A DNA stretch of 64,000 bases, from NCBI GenBank assembly GCA_965223675.1, contig OZ245013.1:806001-870000 (forward strand). The letters are read 5' to 3'. The notes under the pieces were generated by a model that saw nothing but the letters and a program-made list of their open reading frames with translations, did no database searches and was not told the DNA's origin. The DNA comes from JAGQKC01 sp965223675 (GTDB lineage Bacteria > Nitrospirota > Nitrospiria > Nitrospirales > UBA8639). The translations under genes were made by a program, and so were the position numbers. Positions 16,477-24,924 of the stretch are shown one piece after another. The stretch's first letter is position 1; the number at the start of each line of letters is the position of its first letter.

Positions 16477-17826
16477 TCAAAAAGTGAATCCATCAGCTTG
16501 TTGTAAAATCAGCCTGGCAATAGAAAAGTATAGTATAAGACTTGTGACGTCAGCCGTAGAGGTAACCATCGGACTGCTGGCCACCGCAGGGTCAACACGA
16601 AGTTTCGTCAGTACAACCGGAAATAGCACACCGAGAAGATTTGACACTAACACAATGGCCGTCATGGCAAACCCTACCACTAAACCAATGAGATAATCAC
16701 CTCGCCAAACCCCAATGAGGCCAACGACGATTCCCATCGTCAGTCCAAGTGAACACCCAACCGCCACTTCTTTAGCGACGACCCGGAGCCATTCCGATAC
16801 CTTCACATCTCCTGTGGCCAGTGCCCGAACCATCAAGGTGGCTGACTGAGCTCCAGTATTACCTCCACTTCCCATCAGAAGTGGAATGAAGAAGGCAAGT
16901 GCTAAGACCGAAGACAACGTATCTTCAAACATGACGATGACACCGGATGCTACCAAATTCACGAGTAGTAAGGTTCCAAGCCAAGGAATTCGTTTTTGAA
17001 ATAAGGATCTAATGCTGGACTCTCGGTAGCTGCTTTTCAACGGCTCCACAGCCGCTCCTTTTTGTATATCCTCAGTCGCCTCTTCTTCCGCCACATCTAA
17101 TACGTCATCAGCCGTAACTAGACCAAGAAGGATTCCAGAATCATTGATGACAGGCAGCGCAAAGAGATCGTATTTCTGCATTGTTCGAACCGCATCTTCC
17201 CGATCGTCTAGTACAGTCAATGCAGTGAATGAGTGGTCCATGATCTGCTCCACTCGGTCAGACGGATTGGCCAAGACGAATAGTTCAAGATCGAGAGCGT
17301 CTAATAGCTTCCAGGATGCATCAGTCACATAGATGACGCTGATCGTTTCACTACCCCTGCCTCGCGTTCGAACATGACGTAATGATTGCTCAATGGTCCA
17401 CTCAGGAAGTACCGCCACATAATCTGGGGTCATCAGTCTTCCAACACTTTCTTCAGGATAGCCCAACAGCTGGCGAGCCTGACGACGATTTTCAGGACTC
17501 AGAAGATTAAGGAGTCGAGGAACTGTTTCTCGAGGAAGACCTTCTAGCAAGACTGTCCTGTCATCGGGTCGAAGTACCGCTAAGAGCTGTTGAGCTTCCT
17601 CGTCTGTTAGCTCGGTTAATAAGGATTCCTGAATATCCGGTTCGAGATAAGAAAAAATTTTAACGGATTGAGAACGAGGCATCATATGAAACAAGAGCAC
17701 CCTATCAGCTCTTGCTAAATGCATAAGTACATCTGCCGATTCTGGAGGCGGCATTGCTGAAAGAAGGGTTTTTAAAGTACTCCAGTCTTTTTGTTCAACC
17801 AACTCCTCCGGCGTAGAATTTTCCAT
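16477..17826 (-). CDS. mgtE: Magnesium transporter MgtE
   Basis: 449 residues from the ATG at 17826, preceded by GTGGAGATATCAAC; a TTG at 17913 would add 29 atypical residues. Order: MgtE N domain (about 1-105, EELVEQKDWSTLKTLLSAMP onward), two CBS domains (about 110-230, including VLDDREDAVRTMQKYDLFALPV), a plug helix, and five membrane segments with the signature PLLMGSGGNTGAQSATLMVRALATG. Family members are homodimeric, Mg2+-gated Mg2+ channels in the inner membrane. The length is normal. No box lies near the start. Confidence 0.95.
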   Translation of the reverse strand: MENSTPEELVEQKDWSTLKTLLSAMPPPESADVLMHLARADRVLLFHMMPRSQSVKIFSYLEPDIQESLLTELTDEEAQQLLAVLRPDDRTVLLEGLPRETVPRLLNLLSPENRRQARQLLGYPEESVGRLMTPDYVAVLPEWTIEQSLRHVRTRGRGSETISVIYVTDASWKLLDALDLELFVLANPSDRVEQIMDHSFTALTVLDDREDAVRTMQKYDLFALPVINDSGILLGLVTADDVLDVAEEEATEDIQKGAAVEPLKSSYRESSIRSLFQKRIPWLGTLLLVNLVASGVIVMFEDTLSSVLALAFFIPLLMGSGGNTGAQSATLMVRALATGDVKVSEWLRVVAKEVAVGCSLGLTMGIVVGLIGVWRGDYLIGLVVGFAMTAIVLVSNLLGVLFPVVLTKLRVDPAVASSPMVTSTADVTSLILYFSIARLILQQADGFTF

Positions 17827-17913
17827 GTTGATATCTCCACTCATTTTTTCTTTTTGCTCTGAAAGGTATTGCTCTTTTTTGATAATGGGTCGTGAGCCAT
17901 TTATTTCAGACAA

Positions 17914-18358
17914 TTGTTACGTTCCTGACTAACTGGTTCTTTGTGATTATAGTCAAAGTGTCCGAAGAGTTCGCCTTGCCACTCTGAACTTTATATGGGG
18001 GCACAGAGAGGCCTAGAGTCAATTTTAGCGTGATAGGGATCTACATGATAATCATTTTACTTGCTCTAAGAGATTAAGTATGTGTCATGTTTTCTGGTGA
18101 ATCAAAGATACGCCGATTCCCTGTCCCTTCCTTCTACATTAAGGAACGGCCATTGAAAGAGACTTCAGGAGGGTATTAGTGCGGAGTGTGTCAAGTCACT
18201 TTCATGATGGAAAATCAATAAGGAACAAGCGCTTGCTCGCCTGCAGCGCAAATACAGCCTTCTTACACTTTCCCTTTTAGTTCATTTTTACAGTTAGAAA
18301 ACCCAGCTTGATTGCGAATTGAGATAGATCAATCTTGCCATATACACCTGCGTAACAT
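17914..18358 (+). other. Gene-free stretch upstream of box G
   Basis: Non-coding by appearance. Nothing recognisable was found before the TRGACA box at 18359-18394, and no promising start with a ribosome-binding site. Downstream of the box two tiny frames with purine-rich leaders (GTG at 18493; TTG near 18585) exist but are too short to support. Confidence 0.5.
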
Positions 18359-18394
18359 TGGACATCTTTGAGTGTATATTCCCATTTTTGTCTA
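18359..18394 (+). promoter_or_regulatory. TRGACA box G
   Basis: Exact match, TGGACA-N24-TGTCTA. TTGT-TAGACT (hexamer 18418-18423) lies at the standard offset. The next plus-strand gene starts at 18672, giving an unusually long leader of about 240 bases. Confidence 0.72.
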
Positions 18395-18671
18395 TTAAGA
18401 GATGCATTTGGTCTTGTTAGACTAGATAAATAAATAACTCATCCATCATGAGCAGGAGTGTTCTTAACACGGATTAATCAAAAGGTGGTGAGGTGAAGAA
18501 ATCTGCACGAGACGAGTTTACTTGGTGCGAACAAGCTGACCGTCAAATCATAAATCAATTCGTTTAAGTCAGAAGGGAGGTTACTTGAACGACTACAGAT
18601 CCGAACAAATACTCGCGAGTCGTATTCAATAAACTGCACTAACAATCAATTTCTCTCGAAAGGTGATCATC

Positions 18672-19214
18672 ATGAAAAAGGGTAAATCTCCAATTTTTGC
18701 ATTAGTAATGTGTGGCTTATTTGTCGCTTCAGGAGCAGTAGTGCAATCAGCTGTCGCCATGGAAAAAATGGATAATAAGATCAGTAATACTCACACCGAA
18801 TCATCATCACAATCTCATTCTGGTGGCAGTGTTCCTGAGGTTGGAGGGAATCCAAGCGCAGACTTTAACTCCCAGTGGAGCGACCAACTTGTTCGCGAGC
18901 GGGATGAAGCTAAAACGAGTAAAGAGCAGGCACAAAAGGAACGTGATCAAGCCAAGAAGGAGCTGGAGCAGTCCCAGCAAGCCAGTAAAAGCTCGACTCA
19001 GGGAGGATCTATCCAATCAAAAAGTAGTAGTAGTCAAGGCAGTCAAGAAAATGACCGGATTGTAGAAGAACGTGACCAATACCTCAAGGAGCGGGACGAC
19101 TTGCAGAAGGAAACAGCACAGCTCCGACAAGAACGAGATAAAGCAATGCGTTCCATTTCAGGTGGTTCGCCACTCGATGCAGTTGATCGATCTATGCCGG
19201 TCGAACAACGCTAA
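18672..19214 (+). CDS. Exported coiled-coil protein
   Basis: 180 residues from the ATG at 18672; a GTG nine bases earlier is possible, and AAAGG precedes both. It has a signal peptide (about 1-30, cleaving after SAVA or AMA) and a Ser/Asn/Gly-rich linker. Two charged heptad-like segments follow, VRERDEAKTSKEQAQKERD and VEERDQYLKERDDLQKETA, separated by a Ser/Gln-rich stretch. Likely periplasmic and oligomeric. I do not recognise a family. Arg-Asp-x-x-x-x motifs (ERDxx) recur at regular spacing. It is the first gene after box G and is followed by a convergent hairpin. Confidence 0.7.
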   Translation: MKKGKSPIFALVMCGLFVASGAVVQSAVAMEKMDNKISNTHTESSSQSHSGGSVPEVGGNPSADFNSQWSDQLVRERDEAKTSKEQAQKERDQAKKELEQSQQASKSSTQGGSIQSKSSSSQGSQENDRIVEERDQYLKERDDLQKETAQLRQERDKAMRSISGGSPLDAVDRSMPVEQR

Positions 19215-19264
19215 GTTCCACATACGGACAGCGTTTGTTAGATTTCGCGTGAGAAGTGACGTTT

Positions 19265-19309
19265 ATTGCCAGGCCCTCACTCAGTGTTCTGGAGAGAGGG
19301 GCTGGCAAT
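19265..19309. terminator. Hairpin between convergent genes
   Basis: Arms ATTGCCAGGCCCTC (19265-19278) and GAGGGGCTGGCAAT (19296-19309) pair with one mismatch. It sits between converging genes ending at 19214 and 19354, the place for a bidirectional terminator; no strong T-tract follows. Confidence 0.55.
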
Positions 19310-19353
19310 CTAATTTGAGTCTTAAAACCGGAGAACTTGTCGGAAGTGCTTCT

Positions 19354-20856
19354 CTATTGTTGAATTTCAACCGATGTAGTTGGGCCCTCAAACCAATTCA
19401 AGTTAACGGCTAGTCGTGCACCGACTACCAATGCATTCCGAATGGCCGGATTGGTATCTGGATTAATGATGTATTGCACATTCGGTTGAATAACGAGTTC
19501 TGGACTTACATTGATGGCATACGTCATTTCCAAAGCAATTTCCGCATCATCTACAGAGATACCTGCATTTTGCTGTGCCCTTTCATAATGGCTCCCGTTT
19601 AAAGCAGCAGCTGCACCAATCCCAAACTGGTCATCATCACGATTCGGAAGAAGACCTCGATAGACTATGCCTCCACCATAATACTGTGAGAAACGGTTTA
19701 CCCTTGGATCAGCAAATCCGACTCGAGCAAACAAAGTAAGATTCTGCTCTGGATCCTCTTCTTCGCGATAGACGATTTGTTCAGCAAATCCATATATGCC
19801 GTAGGTCCCCTCCCGTTTAACGGGTTGATCAAAAGTATCGACCTCGCTGAGGTCATTGAAGTTTGTGGTGTACCCCCATAGTCCAAGAGCATACTTGCCC
19901 TGATACACGATAGGAGCCGCTCGACCTACCCGTTGAAAGGTTAGACGAAACGGGCGTTGTTCGAGGATTTTTTGTGAATCTCTTTTTTGTGAATCTCTTT
20001 TTTGATTTTTTCGTTGTTTATAAAAGGTAAGTTCTGTGGCAAGGAGCACACCATCGGCTTGACGCAAGATGACTTGGGTGCCGCCTGGATCATTGGGATT
20101 TCCTGGGACACCATCAGCGATAACCGCGCGGATCATAATGTCATCGCTCAGGATTGCTTGGGCTCGAAGCGCCAGAGATGTTACCGGAAAGGTGGATGGG
20201 CCGTTTCTACCGCTTGAAGCGAATTCCGGACCTGTCCCAAACGAGCTGTTCAGAAAAACCTCTGACGATGATCTGATGACATCGAATTCGGATGTCACAT
20301 CATAAAGGCCGGCCAATAATGACATACGACCCTGAAAGAAATTTTGCTGATACCAGGCTTCGAACAGCTTCCAGTCATTAGGTGCGGCGATATTGCTGAC
20401 TGTCTGGGCATCTCCGATGTTTTTACTCGGATCCTCACCATATACACCCAGTCCGTAAAGAAAAAATGTGGTGTCATTCCAACCGACAAATCGTTCCCCA
20501 TCGAGAATCAGCAATAAATCCAGGTCACCTGCAACGGAGGTTTTTCGCCGCAGGCCCCCTGATACATTTCCCAAAATGTCCAGAGTGTTAATCGTCTGAA
20601 GGATGACACCTTTGTCATTCATGTATGTTTGCAAATCATTCCAATGATCAATGACGGAGGTCTTTCCCAATCCGGGAGATGTGTCTGATGATGCAGAAAG
20701 AGGAATAATTCCAAAAGAAATTAGCAGGAAGCAGAGTACAGTGGTTATCCAGTATGACTTCTGTTGTCTATCCAAAGGAAGTGTAGCACAAGGAAAGAAA
20801 GTTAAAGCTGATTTTGCATTGGCAGGCCAGGTCAAGCGTTGGGGAAAAATCTGCAT
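19354..20856 (-). CDS. OprB-family carbohydrate-selective porin
   Basis: About 500 residues; start ATG 20856 (or the TTG just before it) immediately follows the mechanosensitive-channel gene, so translation may be coupled. An N-terminal hydrophobic segment (SYWITTVLCFLLISFGIIPL, about 34-53) acts as signal peptide. The rest is OprB-like beta-barrel sequence: GDLDLLLILDGERFVGW, LFEAWYQQNFFQGRMSLLAGLYDVTSEFD, and a C-terminal series ending in alternating strands. OprB porins carry sugars across the outer membrane. A tandem QKRDS duplication in a loop at about residue 290 comes from a 15-base direct repeat. Confidence 0.85.
   Translation of the reverse strand: MQIFPQRLTWPANAKSALTFFPCATLPLDRQQKSYWITTVLCFLLISFGIIPLSASSDTSPGLGKTSVIDHWNDLQTYMNDKGVILQTINTLDILGNVSGGLRRKTSVAGDLDLLLILDGERFVGWNDTTFFLYGLGVYGEDPSKNIGDAQTVSNIAAPNDWKLFEAWYQQNFFQGRMSLLAGLYDVTSEFDVIRSSSEVFLNSSFGTGPEFASSGRNGPSTFPVTSLALRAQAILSDDIMIRAVIADGVPGNPNDPGGTQVILRQADGVLLATELTFYKQRKNQKRDSQKRDSQKILEQRPFRLTFQRVGRAAPIVYQGKYALGLWGYTTNFNDLSEVDTFDQPVKREGTYGIYGFAEQIVYREEEDPEQNLTLFARVGFADPRVNRFSQYYGGGIVYRGLLPNRDDDQFGIGAAAALNGSHYERAQQNAGISVDDAEIALEMTYAINVSPELVIQPNVQYIINPDTNPAIRNALVVGARLAVNLNWFEGPTTSVEIQQ
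19968..20003. repeat. 15-base in-frame tandem repeat in the porin gene
   Basis: The unit GTGAATCTCTTTTTT occurs twice in tandem (19974-19988 and 19989-20003), after a matching T-run. It encodes repeated Arg-Asp-Ser-Gln-Lys in the porin. Fifteen bases keep the frame, so copy changes would alter a loop by five residues. Confidence 0.8.
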
Positions 20857-20862
20857 CAAGGA

Positions 20863-22260
20863 TTATTTTTCGGAATCTAATAAGTCTACTTCTTCATCTT
20901 GAAGACTTGCTTTATCTTTCGAAATTTGATCCACAATGTGATTATCTCTGGAGACGTCAGCGGAGGGTGTTGATTCGGCAGATGGGAGATGCGACGTCTT
21001 CTCTTTGGGTTGCATCGCTTCTAAAGAAGCCGTAGCATCCAATTGAGAAAGGCCTTGCACTTTCAAGCGATAGATGGGTTCGGGCATTTCATAATTTGCA
21101 AGATCAAAAGCCTCTTTGACGTCTCGAATGGCTTCACTTTTCACCTTGCGATAATCGTATTGATCTTGTGTTGTCCAACCCACCATTTGAAGAACGACAT
21201 TCGAATCACCGAGCTTTTCGACTAAGCAGCGGACAGGTGGATCAGAAATCACACCCGGGGTTTGTCGTAACGTCTTAATGGCGAGTTGGCGAGCAGATTC
21301 AATATCGACGGCCGTATCAATTCCTACCTCAAAAGTGAACCGGCGTTTTGGATTTCGAGAGTAGTTCAAGATAATGCCTTTATAGACCGTGGCATTTGGT
21401 ATCCGCACGTGGTTTCCATCTAACGTCATGAGAATAGTCGCTCTAGATGTGAGTTTCATGACCAGACCTTCGTAATTCTCAAGAACAATATGGTCATGCG
21501 GTCGAAACGGCTGACGAAGACTTAACAAGATACTTGAAATGTAGTTTTCTACGGTGTCTCTAAGGGCAAAACCAACGGCAAGTCCTAAGACTCCAGCCAC
21601 ACCGACAATGGTGCCTAACAAGGCTGTCGCGTCTAAGATTTCGAGCATGATGATGAAGCCAATGAATAGCACCGCTCCTCTTACGGTTTGCCTCAACAAA
21701 GACCGCAAAAATACATTAGGAGTGATTTTTTTATAGAGGGTATCCCTTTTTGTGATTAACGAAGCCAAAAACCAAAATATGAGAAAGACGGATAAGGCAA
21801 TGATCAGGAGTGGAATGTAGGAGACAGACTCATTAACCTGGGTCATCAATTTGTCTTGAACAACTGAAAGCCGATTCTGGATATCACGTTTTTGCGTGAT
21901 CTCATCCGTCACACTCACAACCCCTTCCGTTCGTTTTGCGAGTTCAAGTGCCTTTTGATGAGATTCTTTCGAACGGGTGTTTCCTGCGAGCCTCACCACC
22001 CCCGCATTCACGTCGATTTTGATTTGGGAGAGTTCAGGTATATGCTGATAGACATCGGCAAGACGTTTTTCTATTAGCGCATCTTCGACTTTGTCTGGTC
22101 CCACAGAAATTTCTTGTGGAGGGTCCTGAGGCAAGGTTTCTGATGGAGCCTTACTGGCATCAAGAGGCTCTTGGGGGAAAGCGCATTCAAGTTCAATAGA
22201 GAGAGTTAAAAATCCTAGAATGCAAAGGGTGATTAAGAGTGGCGATATTTTGAAGTTCAT
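20863..22260 (-). CDS. Mechanosensitive channel (MscS family) with periplasmic BON domain
   Basis: 465 residues. Signal peptide or first helix (about 6-28), then a BON domain (about 60-125, KIDVNAGVVRLAGNTRSKES and VVSVTDEI). Membrane segments follow at about 150-170 and 190-215, then the MscS pore helix (GTIVGVAGVLGLAVGFALRD) and beta domain (HDHIVLENYEGLVMKLT, then RIPNATVYKGIILNYS). The C-terminal cytoplasmic domain ends in a variable acidic tail. The channel should release solutes on hypo-osmotic shock; the BON domain could sense or bind the envelope. Its stop lies 6 bases before the porin ATG, suggesting an operon. Confidence 0.9.
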   Translation of the reverse strand: MNFKISPLLITLCILGFLTLSIELECAFPQEPLDASKAPSETLPQDPPQEISVGPDKVEDALIEKRLADVYQHIPELSQIKIDVNAGVVRLAGNTRSKESHQKALELAKRTEGVVSVTDEITQKRDIQNRLSVVQDKLMTQVNESVSYIPLLIIALSVFLIFWFLASLITKRDTLYKKITPNVFLRSLLRQTVRGAVLFIGFIIMLEILDATALLGTIVGVAGVLGLAVGFALRDTVENYISSILLSLRQPFRPHDHIVLENYEGLVMKLTSRATILMTLDGNHVRIPNATVYKGIILNYSRNPKRRFTFEVGIDTAVDIESARQLAIKTLRQTPGVISDPPVRCLVEKLGDSNVVLQMVGWTTQDQYDYRKVKSEAIRDVKEAFDLANYEMPEPIYRLKVQGLSQLDATASLEAMQPKEKTSHLPSAESTPSADVSRDNHIVDQISKDKASLQDEEVDLLDSEK

Positions 22261-22383
22261 AAGAATGAAGCTTATATTGGGTATAAGTCTTATATTCTTT
22301 TCAACAAACGAGAATGAGGAAATGTTTATTCGTCGGAGATGAATGGAGAATTTCGGTATTGATCAAAATCTATGTGGGAGATA

Positions 22384-22677
22384 TTACAGCCCATCTGGAC
22401 GTTTTTGGTCTACTCGTAGGCGAAGCCGCCATTGAAGGGGTGACCTAGGATCTCGAGTATAATGACGACGGTCTTCACCGACATGGACGTTTCCTAAAGG
22501 AATTGTGACTTCATCTTTCATGTGTGGAAATGAGTCCTGGAAGATTAAATCGACGACATGCTCAGAGCATCCAGAAACTTGTGCATTCAATCCCTGAACA
22601 TCAGTGAAATCAACCGTGATTCGTTCGTCAGGGTTAATCCAAGGGGTGATCAGTTTTGCTTTTTGTGAATTAGTCAT
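22384..22677 (-). CDS. Small hypothetical protein (97 aa)
   Basis: Not recognised. A soluble, mixed alpha/beta-looking protein without signal peptide, containing RITVDFTDVQGLNAQVSGCS, VTIPLGNVHVGED and a basic C-terminus (LQWRLRLRVDQKRPDGL). GCGAGGAGTAT precedes the ATG, a good start. It lies on the minus strand opposite the permease gene; box H lies between them, but no convincing -10 faces this gene. Confidence 0.6.
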   Translation of the reverse strand: MTNSQKAKLITPWINPDERITVDFTDVQGLNAQVSGCSEHVVDLIFQDSFPHMKDEVTIPLGNVHVGEDRRHYTRDPRSPLQWRLRLRVDQKRPDGL

Positions 22678-22802
22678 ATACTCCTCGCATCCACATCTTG
22701 ATTAAAACTCTTAGGGCTAAACTGATGTTGCTGAAGGTTATTCATGGGGTTTCGTTTTTGTTGATGTACTTACGGTGCCTCATTTCTTTCAATTTCGACT
22801 AG

Positions 22803-22838
22803 TGGACAAATCAATATTGCGAAAATTCTAAATGTCTA
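22803..22838 (+). promoter_or_regulatory. TRGACA box H
   Basis: Exact match, TGGACA-N24-TGTCTA. TAAGAA (22862-22867, preceded by CTG) lies 29 bases downstream on the plus strand, pointing to the permease gene at 22944. The minus-strand side lacks a matching -10. Confidence 0.72.
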
Positions 22839-22943
22839 TCACTCTATCGCATATTAACCTGTAAGAATAGATTTTTTCTTGTACAATTTTCTTAATTTTG
22901 CGATACAGTCCTAGTCATCTCTTTCATATACCTGTGCGATTTT

Positions 22944-24077
22944 ATGACTACTGATGATGATTCAAATAGACGACGTCCTCTAGTGGACAGGCATCTTTGG
23001 CAGATTACAGCCGTTCGTGATCTCTTTTGGATTGGCTTCTTCCTCCTCATATTATGGGCTGGCTATTCACTCCGAAGTATTTTTACCCCCGTTCTCATCG
23101 GGTTACTCTTAGCCTATCTCTTTAGCCCACTTATTACCTATGCCCAGGAGAATTGGCGATTCCCTCGTCCTCTGACTATTACCCTGTTGTTCGTTTTTCT
23201 GATTGGAATAGGGGCAGGATTGATCGGTTGGCTGGGCCCGATCGTCCAAGAGCAAGTGGTCACACTCACACAAAAAGCCCCCACCTACTTGGAAAGTATG
23301 GCTCAACAGTACAATGTTGATTTAGAGAATCCACGCGAACAGTTGCAAGATGTCGCATCCACGCTAAAAATGAATGCGATGTCACTCATGAAGACAGCCT
23401 TGGCAGGAACGAGTCAAGCATTTGGGTTTATCGGTAGTGTTGTCAGTGCGACGACGGCTTTTTTTATCTCGTTTGTCCTGATTCCGGTGTATTTTTTCTT
23501 CTTCGCCTGGAACTTCCACGCGATGATTCAGTCACTCCGAGCGTATCTTCCCTCGAGTCGTAAAGATCGTATTGTGACCATTATACAACGCATGGACCAG
23601 GCCGTCGGGAGTTTTTTTCGAGGACGCCTCGTCATTGCTTTACTCATGGGAGTGATGCTGTCCATTGGTTGGTGGATCGTCGACGTACCCTATTGGTTCT
23701 TGCTTGGAATCGTAACGGGACTATTGAGCATCATTCCATATGGAGCAACTTTAGGGTGGCCATTAGCGATTTTACTCAAGTATTTGGAGATGACCACCGG
23801 TTCTGGAACATCAGATTTTGATTGGGCAGTAATCTTGTTGTGGCCTTCCGTCGTGTATGGAGTGGTCCAACTCTTAGAGGGATGGGTCTTAACACCTTGG
23901 GTTCAGAGTCAGTCAACAGAACTTAGCGCGGTCACCATCTTAATCGTCGTATTTATTGGTGGAGCAGTTGGAGGACTGTATGGACTAATCTTAGCCATCC
24001 CTCTGACCGTATGTATCAAGATCATCTTTGAAGAAGTTGTATTACCTCAACTGAAACAATGGGCCGTGGAAAGTTAA
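22944..24077 (+). CDS. AI-2E/PerM-family permease
   Basis: 377 residues, about eight membrane segments in the family's 2+1+5 layout. Features: an N-terminal pair (LFWIGFFLLILWAGYSL; PVLIGLLLAYLFSPL), a long amphipathic central part (QEQVVTLTQKAPTYLESMAQ), then the conserved block RGRLVIALLMGVMLSIGWW, GLLSIIPYGATLGWPLAILL and LLEGWVLTPWVQSQSTELSAV. Family members include exporters of small molecules and Na+(Li+)/H+ antiporters; the substrate cannot be told from sequence. A paralogue lies at 35553-36680. The long leader contains the -10 of box H. Confidence 0.9.
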   Translation: MTTDDDSNRRRPLVDRHLWQITAVRDLFWIGFFLLILWAGYSLRSIFTPVLIGLLLAYLFSPLITYAQENWRFPRPLTITLLFVFLIGIGAGLIGWLGPIVQEQVVTLTQKAPTYLESMAQQYNVDLENPREQLQDVASTLKMNAMSLMKTALAGTSQAFGFIGSVVSATTAFFISFVLIPVYFFFFAWNFHAMIQSLRAYLPSSRKDRIVTIIQRMDQAVGSFFRGRLVIALLMGVMLSIGWWIVDVPYWFLLGIVTGLLSIIPYGATLGWPLAILLKYLEMTTGSGTSDFDWAVILLWPSVVYGVVQLLEGWVLTPWVQSQSTELSAVTILIVVFIGGAVGGLYGLILAIPLTVCIKIIFEEVVLPQLKQWAVES

Positions 24078-24425
24078 TAACAAAACAGTGGTGGAAACAG
24101 TCGGTAATTTTTATGGGATCGCTGGGGAAGCTTCACCGAAAGCTTCTTCGGCTCATGTTTTTTGCTGCCGATAACAGCGCCATGGCCCTGACGTGTCATT
24201 ATCAAGCAAGAGTTCAATGAACACGATCACGGCGAGTTCTTACTTAGTATTTGTGGCAAGTCAAATTGATCTTATCTCAGTGATCTCATCTGCGAATTGG
24301 CTATTGAGCGCAGCCTTTGCCTAACGAAAACTCAATTTTTAAATAGGGCTCTCTCGACGCTCTTACTCTCTTCCCAGGCCGGTGAGGAAATTTGATACCT
24401 AATAATAGACAATGACAACATCATG
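24078..24425. other. Gap between convergent genes
   Basis: No gene seen. A short inverted repeat GAAGCTT/AAGCTTC near 24126-24145 with a 6-base loop follows the permease stop and may aid termination. An isolated TAGACA near 24412 has no partner half-site. Confidence 0.5.
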
Positions 24426-24656
24426 TTACGTCATCATAGGTGGACCTGTGGGTTGAGGATCTCCGATAGGTTGAGGGTCTTTCGTCGGAGGATCATCCGG
24501 TGGCGAAGGGGTGGGTGGTTCTTCCACTGGGGGTTTTTGAGGTGAGCGCTTAGGAGGTTTTACCGGAGGCTTTTGTGGTTCATTCGGAGGTTCTTCGATC
24601 GGCGGATCGTACCGCTTGGGTTTGGGAGGTTCTTTAACAGGTTTCTTCGGCTCCAT
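24426..24656 (-). CDS. Proline-rich small protein (76 aa)
   Basis: From the ATG at 24656 (preceded by GGAGAAAAAAG) the protein is almost wholly Pro, Lys, Glu, Asp and Thr in short repeats such as KPPVKPPKRSPQKPPVEEPP. The N-terminal half is basic and the C-terminal half acidic. No signal peptide or hydrophobic segment. It is expected to be disordered, perhaps a spacer or hydration protein; no family recognised. TRGACA box I lies only 55 bases upstream, which argues that the frame is expressed. Confidence 0.6.
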   Translation of the reverse strand: MEPKKPVKEPPKPKRYDPPIEEPPNEPQKPPVKPPKRSPQKPPVEEPPTPSPPDDPPTKDPQPIGDPQPTGPPMMT

Positions 24657-24710
24657 CTTTTTTCTCCAGCTTATCCTTATACTTAACAAAGACTAACAAC
24701 ACAAACTCAA

Positions 24711-24746
24711 TGGACAAATCAAACGCCATAAAAGACGTCTTGTCTA
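24711..24746 (-). promoter_or_regulatory. TRGACA box I
   Basis: Exact match, TGGACA-N24-TGTCTA. The minus strand has TTTG-TTAAGT (hexamer 24681-24686), about two bases farther than usual. It serves the proline-rich gene. Box J starts 27 bases away and faces the other direction. Confidence 0.72.
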
Positions 24747-24773
24747 TCTGTGTTCAAAAAAACACGGGTTCTT

Positions 24774-24809
24774 TAGACATATCTCAAAATAAATAACCAT
24801 CTTTGTCCA
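24774..24809 (+). promoter_or_regulatory. TRGACA box J
   Basis: Exact match, TAGACA-N24-TGTCCA. A weak -10-like CAGGAT (24833-24838) lies at the standard offset. The target is the receiver-DUF2934 gene at 24925. Confidence 0.68.
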
Positions 24810-24924
24810 TTGTGAAAATGACATTTATGAAGCAGGATGCGTTAAAGAAAGAGTGTAGACATACAGGAAATACTAGAATAATCAATCCACCCTGCCTCTT
24901 AGCTATTATCTCTGGGAAGCATCT

